From Aurifilum marmelostoma (taxonomy: Eukaryota > Ascomycota > Sordariomycetes > Diaporthales > Cryphonectriaceae), in contig JAMXSV010000023.1 of NCBI GenBank assembly GCA_027559495.1, forward strand, positions 682,001 to 746,000: DNA of 64,000 nucleotides, in the 5' to 3' direction. This document shows positions 58,814 through 64,000 of the stretch, piece by piece (position 1 is the first letter of the stretch; every line of letters begins with the position of its first letter). The position numbers and the translations under genes are program-made. A model generated the notes under the pieces. The model did no database searches and had not been told where the DNA came from. It saw nothing but the letters and a program-made list of their open reading frames with translations.

Positions 58814-61100
58814 CTAATAGACCTTCTTCATAACCTTGATAAGGATAAATCCATCGCTCTCCTGACCCTTCGCATCCATCAACCTCACAAAGCGGTACCC
58901 CATCCGCAGCCTGTCCAGGCGTATGGACGCCCACGCGGCGAGATCGTCCCGCCTGAACTTGATGTCGTCCCGCACGATGAAGCGCACGAAGCTCAGCTCC
59001 TCGACGACGCCGGGAATGGCCTTGAAGTCGAGTATCTCGCCCTTGTAGTCCGGATCGCACGTGGCCTTGGCGGTCTTGGTGCGCGCCTTGTACTCGCCCT
59101 CGATCTCCTCATCGTCCTCGCTGCGCCTGATGGCCGCGGCTTTGGCGGCAGCTGCGGTGGCTGGGTCGCATTCGTGGCCGTCGGCGGCAAAATGGCCATG
59201 GCGCTCACCGCCGGCCTCGACGTGCAGCTCAACCTTGATGTAGGGGTTAAAGGACTTGACCGAGGTCTCGGGTGGGAGCGGCAGGTTCTGCGCTGCAAAA
59301 ACCTTGATCTCGAGGTCCAGCGTGCGGTGTTGCACGTGTGCGGGCTCACTGGGGGCGTCGGGCTTGTCTTGTCGGTAGCCCAGAGGCTTGAGCACGTAAC
59401 CTCCTGAGCCAGCAAACATGCCTTCATTGAGCCTGTATGGTGGGTGAGAGGGAAAAGGAGTCAGCAAAACAGCCAGGTCAGCGCTTTCTGGATGTCTTTT
59501 TTTCACTCACATCATGCCCTCATCCCAATTCTGCCAGTTCAGCGCAGCAATCTGGATCCCCTTCCTCCAGAACGGTGTAGGGTCAATGTTGGACGAGCCA
59601 ACCCTGAAGCCAGATGGGTAGGCCCGCATGAGATATTTTCGGTTGTGTTCGAACAAGTCCTGGCCCTGCTTCTCGTGGACCTCCCTTACGGTCTTCTCAC
59701 CCAGGGAGAAGACGTGCGATGGCATGGTGGCTTCGGGCTGGTGAAGCGACTTGAAGGAGACGGCCTTGGTGTAGATGCCAAGGGCACTCAGGGGATGGAT
59801 GATCTTGGAGGGCTTCTTCTTCTTCTTGGCCTCTGGGGACCCAGGAGCAGCGTCCTGACCCGGCGTCGAGAGGTCCTCGTCTGATGCGGCAGCTGCAGCG
59901 GCCTCCTGGCCAGGGGGTGCGTACTTGACCTTGACGAGGATCTTGCGACGCAGGTCGGTGGGCGACGGGAGTATGTCGGCCTCCTTCTCAGGCGGGTCGA
60001 TCAGGAAGTCCGCCCACGTCTCGTTCATAATCTTGACCATGATCTCCTGCTGCTCAGGTCCTGCGTGGACCTCGAGGCTCACGATGAGCGGCAGATCTGT
60101 CACGGCAAAAGCGTAATCCTTGATGGCCACACACACCTCCCGGAAGGAAATCTCCTTGGTGAGCGTATACCCGTGCAGAACCCGGGGCTCGATGATGGCG
60201 GCCGCGGCTGCTGGGAGCTTCTCGACCAGCGGCGACGATGCAGGAGACGAGGAGGCCTGGCTGGTCACTTTCAAATTTGAATCAGCTTTGGCTGCTGCTG
60301 GTGCAGCTGGTGCAGCAGCTGCTGCTGGTGGTGGTGACGAGGTGGACGGTGAGGCGGCGGCCTTGGGCCCCGTCTTCTTCTCGACATACTTCTCGAGCTT
60401 CTTCCCGAGAGAGGTCTTCTCGAGCTTATGCAGCACCGACTTGGGAATCTTGGCCTTTGCCTTGTCGACCTTGGCCTTCCTCTTGGCGCGAGCTGCGGCC
60501 GCCTTCTTTGGGTCTTGTTCCTCGAGATCACTCGACGAATATCCACTGTCCTCCGAGTCGGAGTCGTCCCCATCCCAGACATCGATTTCGATGCACCTGC
60601 ACCCACGCAGCAGGACATTCTTGTAGGCGTCGGTGCTGGCGTCGCTGCTGAGCTGGTTCCCCGTGAGGTACGTGTTGTGGCTGCTGGAGATGAAGTAGCT
60701 GCTCAAGGGGTAGGACAGGTCACCACCCGTCTGGGGCTCCAGGGGCGCGAGGGCGCTGGCGGCATCACTGGTCATGTACCGCAGAAAATCATTGAAGTCT
60801 AGCTCGTCCTTGGCGGCCAGTTCGGCGGGGGAGGCCCTCAGCGGTGCTATCTGGGTTGCCAGCCTGAGTGCACCGGATAAAGGTCTCGGCCTGGTTGCGG
60901 TGCCAGGCCTGGTTGGTGTCGGCATGACAGTTGAAGACCTTCTCGAGGTACGGGAGCACAACAGCAGAGACGGTGGCGATGCGCCGGGCGTGATCTGTAC
61001 CAGAGACACCACCACCGGCCTGGGTGACGGCCTCACTGGCCGGAGGGAGCTTGCCCTCCTGCTGCTGTCCCTTTTGTTCTTGAGGTGTAGTGTCCGCCAT
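58814..61100 (-). CDS. plc1: Phosphoinositide-specific phospholipase C (frame interrupted)
   Basis: Join complement(58814..59432, 59511..61100), about 735 residues after removing one surplus base. An EF-hand-like N-terminal region (TVSAVVLPYLEKVFNCHADT..., FNDFLRYMTS) is followed by the X domain, the Y domain and a C2 domain. The X domain has the first catalytic His in SSSHNTYLTGNQL (about residue 140) and the second in HGYTLTKEI (about 308). The Y domain spans IHPLSALGIYTKAVSF to GYVLKPLGY, and the intron join restores NWDEGMMLNEGMFAGS. The enzyme should cleave PIP2 to IP3 and diacylglycerol at the plasma membrane in a calcium-dependent way. Between the two His motifs sits a Lys/Ala-rich insertion of about 120 residues. 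The frame changes within the N-terminal region; dropping one base of the five-G run at 60827-60831 fixes it. No PH domain is visible. Confidence 0.93.
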
Positions 61101-63088
61101 GTCACTGGTTGTCGGAGGCGTATCCTCTCCTCTCTGGGCTGGTAGGGCGGAGGGAGGTGTCGCAACGTACGTGGGAATCTTTCTTGTCCGAGACAAAAGG
61201 AGCGTGTGTAGAGACGGCGGTGGGGGAGCAAGAATTATACTAGAAAATGAGCAAATGAGCGCGTACGTGTGCGATTGCGCCACATACTCGGCTCAGAGAA
61301 ATGTCCATCAATTGAAACCACTGTGCACCTCACCGCCTGGCGATCTGCTGGTAGATGGGCTTGGAGGGCCAGCTTCGCCTTGATACAAAGACTGGGAGTC
61401 GAACCCGGAAAGTGGGTATCCTCTTCACGGACCAGACTTGTGTGTCGTAACGGACAGGGGCCTTGTTCACGAGCCTTTGGCTGGAGCTTTTGAGAGGACA
61501 ACTGGGCACGCGAGAAACTCTTCGCGTGTCACTGTCTGACTGGATCGTTCAAAAGGGAAAATCAAGGAAGGATGGCGAATGTATGTACACGTTGTCAAAA
61601 GAACGAGAGAACAGGAAGGGAAGGGAAAAAAACCTTGGTGGTCGCCCTGGCCTCCTTCCCTCAACCTCATCCTCACTGACGACCCAAAATAGAGAGAGCA
61701 GTAGCAACCGGGGGACCACCCCCAAGACGTCACCTGGTAGGTTGCCAGCTCTTGGGCCCTCCTTCCAGATTTGCGGGCCGTTTCAGGGGCTGGTCCCTTC
61801 TAGAAGGGGGAGAGAGGGGCCCCATCTTATTGACCACGGCTGCCACCAAAGAAGAGCCCTCGTTTTAGCTGCCCCCGCAAGAATTAATCGGTCCCCTGTT
61901 TTGGAGGGCCTGGACAGCTGATGGGGCTTGAACCATGAACGTGGCCGAAGTAAATAGATGGCAGTAAATTGAAGAGGAGAAAAGTAAGATAAAAGGAACA
62001 AGCAAAGGTGAAAAGGTGGAAATGATGTGAAGAAGTAAATACGAAGGGAGAAAAGAAACCCAACAAAAAAGTTGAAGGGGTCTACATGCAGGAGGAGAGA
62101 ACCCAAGTGTTGTGGCTCAGGGCGGGCTACAGTGGCATGTTGTTGGCCTGTTCTGTCCATATTAGGTGGCGTCGCCAAGAGGAGAAGGCTTATGAAGCAT
62201 ACGATAGGGTCAAAATATAAGCGAACGCCCATGGCAGGTCGGTGCGACAAAGTCTTTTTTCACATGTATTCGTATTTGAACTCTGGGCGCCTTTGTTGTC
62301 ATGCTCCTCCACAGCCAGCCAGCCAACCAGTCCCAATCAATGACCAAACAAGTGCTCCCACCCAAGCCTATTGACTACTCGGGCACGAGAAATCGAGGAG
62401 TGAAAGTCGACCTGATTCCAGCTCCTTGGTGCTTGAGAAACCTCTGGATGGAATTGAGAATAGCCAGAACAAAGAATACTGCACGTGCTTCGGAGATCAT
62501 GACGATAATCAGCCTACACAACAGCATCTTCATCACTGTTTTGTGTTGTGCATAAATGCGTTCGGAGGTTGGACCCGGCGGCGCGGAGCGGAAGAAGCCT
62601 CGGCCAGGTGGGCGCAGGTCGACGTCATTTTTTTTTTTTAAAAAAAAATCAGGCCCAGGTCCTTTTCTTACCCCGCGTCCAAAAGTATGCTGTTGTGCCT
62701 CATGCCTTGAGCGTGTGCATGTGTCACATGGGGATGAGCTTGTAAAGTCAAATCATCAATTATCAAATGGAACTTGTAGCTCCTGCATTGATATTATTCT
62801 ATTAGCTCAAAGGTGAAAATCCATCATTCTATCCGTGCTATGGAGAAAGCGCCCACAAGGGTCTGCTCACCCCCGTGGTTCCGCGTTCAGCGTAGGTACC
62901 GTACTTGGCAGGGTCAGCCCCCGATCTCGGAAGCCGGGAAGCTTCCTATGAGAACCGAGGGGCAGATTTTCACACACAAGCTACGTTGAACAGAGAGAAG
63001 CAACAACTGAACCCGATTCCAAACAATTGAGCTTCCTGTTATCCTTCGATTCAGTTCCTCTTTCCAGCAGATTTTCAGTTCGTTCAAG
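61101..63088. promoter_or_regulatory. Divergent promoter region of plc1 and leu2
   Basis: Two kilobases between the divergent PLC (-) and isopropylmalate dehydrogenase (+) genes. No further gene was recognised. I looked for a Leu3-type CCGGNNCCGG site near the dehydrogenase and did not find one. A T run joined to an A run occurs at 62630-62648. Confidence 0.45.
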
Positions 63089-64000
63089 ATGGCAACACAC
63101 AATATTGTGGTTCTGGGCGGTGATCACTGTGGCCCTGAGGTGAGTGGCAGCAACCCCTCCTCGTCCCCTCCTCCGGCAATGAATAGCTTGAGGACACGGG
63201 ACAGGCCGGGGACAGGCACAGGTCGAGAGTCTCCTCAGAGAGAAAGAGATGCAAATGAACCTAGGCTAACGAGAAATCGTCTTCATTGCAGGTGGTCAAC
63301 GAGGCAGTCAAGGTATGAACGCTCGGCGCAGGAGAAGCTGGGTCGGCCGAGGATGAGAAGGAGGAGGGCAGCCTTCAGAATCACCCTCGGTCATCCAGGC
63401 CGTCATTCACATACTCACGCCATGTTAACAATCATAGGTCATCAAGGCTGTCGAGTCCCTTAGCCCATCAGCAGGAAAGTTCAACCTGCAAGAGCACCTC
63501 TTTGGTGGCGTAAGTCAAGGTTCCACATCGCCTACTTTCAAGGGTCTTCCAGAGTAGCGTTTACGAGAACACGTCTCACCTTCTTCTTCTCCTCCTACAG
63601 GCCTCAATTGATGCCCATGGCACACCCTTGACCGATGAGACCCTCGCCGCCGCCAAGGCGGCCAACGCCGTGCTCCTGGGCGCCATCGGCGGACCGGAAT
63701 GGGGCCCCTCGTCGCCGGTACGACCCGAGGTGGGCATCCTCAAGCTGCGCAAGGAGCTCGAGACGTACGGCAACCTGCGCCCCTGCAGCTTCGCCTCCGA
63801 GTCCCTGGTCGACAGCTCGCCGCTCAAGGCCGACGTGTGCCGCGGCACCGACTTTGTGGTCGTGCGCGAGCTGACGGGCGGCATCTACTTTGGCGACCGC
63901 CAGGAGGACGACGGCGTCAAGGGCTTCGCCATGGACACAGAGCCCTACAGCCGCGCCGAGATCGAGCGCATCGCCCGCCTGTCCGCCTTCCTCGCCCTGG
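63089..64000 (+). CDS. leu2: 3-isopropylmalate dehydrogenase, partial (cut by window end)
   Basis: Join(63089..63139, 63292..63312, 63438..63509, 63601..>64000). The exon joins give [20 protein letters not shown], then [50 protein letters not shown] and [14 protein letters not shown]. These are the nucleotide-binding N-terminus and substrate-contact loops of LEU2-type enzymes. It oxidises and decarboxylates 3-isopropylmalate to the keto acid precursor of leucine, using NAD+, and needs a divalent metal. Fungal enzymes of this family are about 360-370 residues; here about 181 are inside the window. Exon 2 is only 21 nt. Introns have clean donors (GTGAGT, GTATGA, GTAAGT) and acceptors. Confidence 0.97.

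Noticed and set aside
61385..61410. tRNA T-arm-like sequence on the minus strand (GGGTTCGACTCCC)
   Set aside because: The T stem has a mismatch and no 5' acceptor arm pairing with the 3' side occurs at the required distance, so no cloverleaf can be drawn.
62900..63088. Possible Leu3-type binding site upstream of leu2
   Set aside because: No CCGGNNCCGG or close variant was found; isolated CCGG half-sites are too common.
1..64000. CRISPR array, operon, prophage or secondary-metabolite cluster
   Set aside because: The genome is eukaryotic with spliced genes; no regularly spaced repeats and no PKS, NRPS or terpene enzyme were seen.

Overview
The window looks like a piece of a filamentous ascomycete chromosome, probably Sordariomycetes. 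The genes have short spliceosomal introns (GT...AG, GCTAAC/GCTGAC-type branch points just before the acceptor), very small first exons, long disordered Ser/Pro/Gln-rich proteins, and families found together only in such fungi (Rua1-type regulator, fungal LPxTG-like protein, Msg5-type MAPK phosphatase). No transposon with a coding region, rRNA, convincing tRNA or CRISPR was seen. The species cannot be named from the sequence.

Layout: (-) LPxTG-like disordered protein at 397-4580; a 9.8-kb non-coding stretch ending in a very long ATG-depleted leader; (+) dual-specificity MAPK phosphatase (Msg5/Pmp1 type) at 14385-16841; (-) ER nucleotide-sugar transporter HUT1 at 18371-19832; (-) triple-KH RNA-binding protein (Rnc1/PBP2 type) at 21427-22720; (-) conserved protein with acidic-aromatic adaptor-type motifs at 25479-27540; (+) TBC-domain RabGAP at 28694-31398; (-) PHD-finger protein at 32568-35905; 6.9 kb without a recognisable gene; (-) Rua1-type regulator at 42847-45114; 8.6 kb without a recognisable gene; (-) small conserved disordered protein at 53671-54447; (+) INO80 subunit Arp8 at 55690-58180; (-) phosphoinositide phospholipase C at 58814-61100; (+) 3-isopropylmalate dehydrogenase, cut by the window end, from 63089. 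I rebuilt exon joins by hand from splice signals and reading frame.

The genes are mostly unlinked housekeeping and regulatory functions, not an operon-like cluster. One pairing may matter: the MAPK phosphatase and the KH protein are about 4.6 kb apart. In fission yeast the KH protein Rnc1 binds and stabilises the mRNA of the MAPK phosphatase Pmp1.

Two further points stand out. The phosphatase gene has 1.8 kb upstream with only two ATGs, one of which opens a two-codon uORF. Four otherwise well-conserved genes each carry a net excess of exactly one base in the coding sequence, three of them at G/C homopolymers. I read these mainly as assembly errors, but the shared sign is worth checking. Intergenic DNA is unusually rich in mononucleotide runs, microsatellites and GTAC-rich islands.
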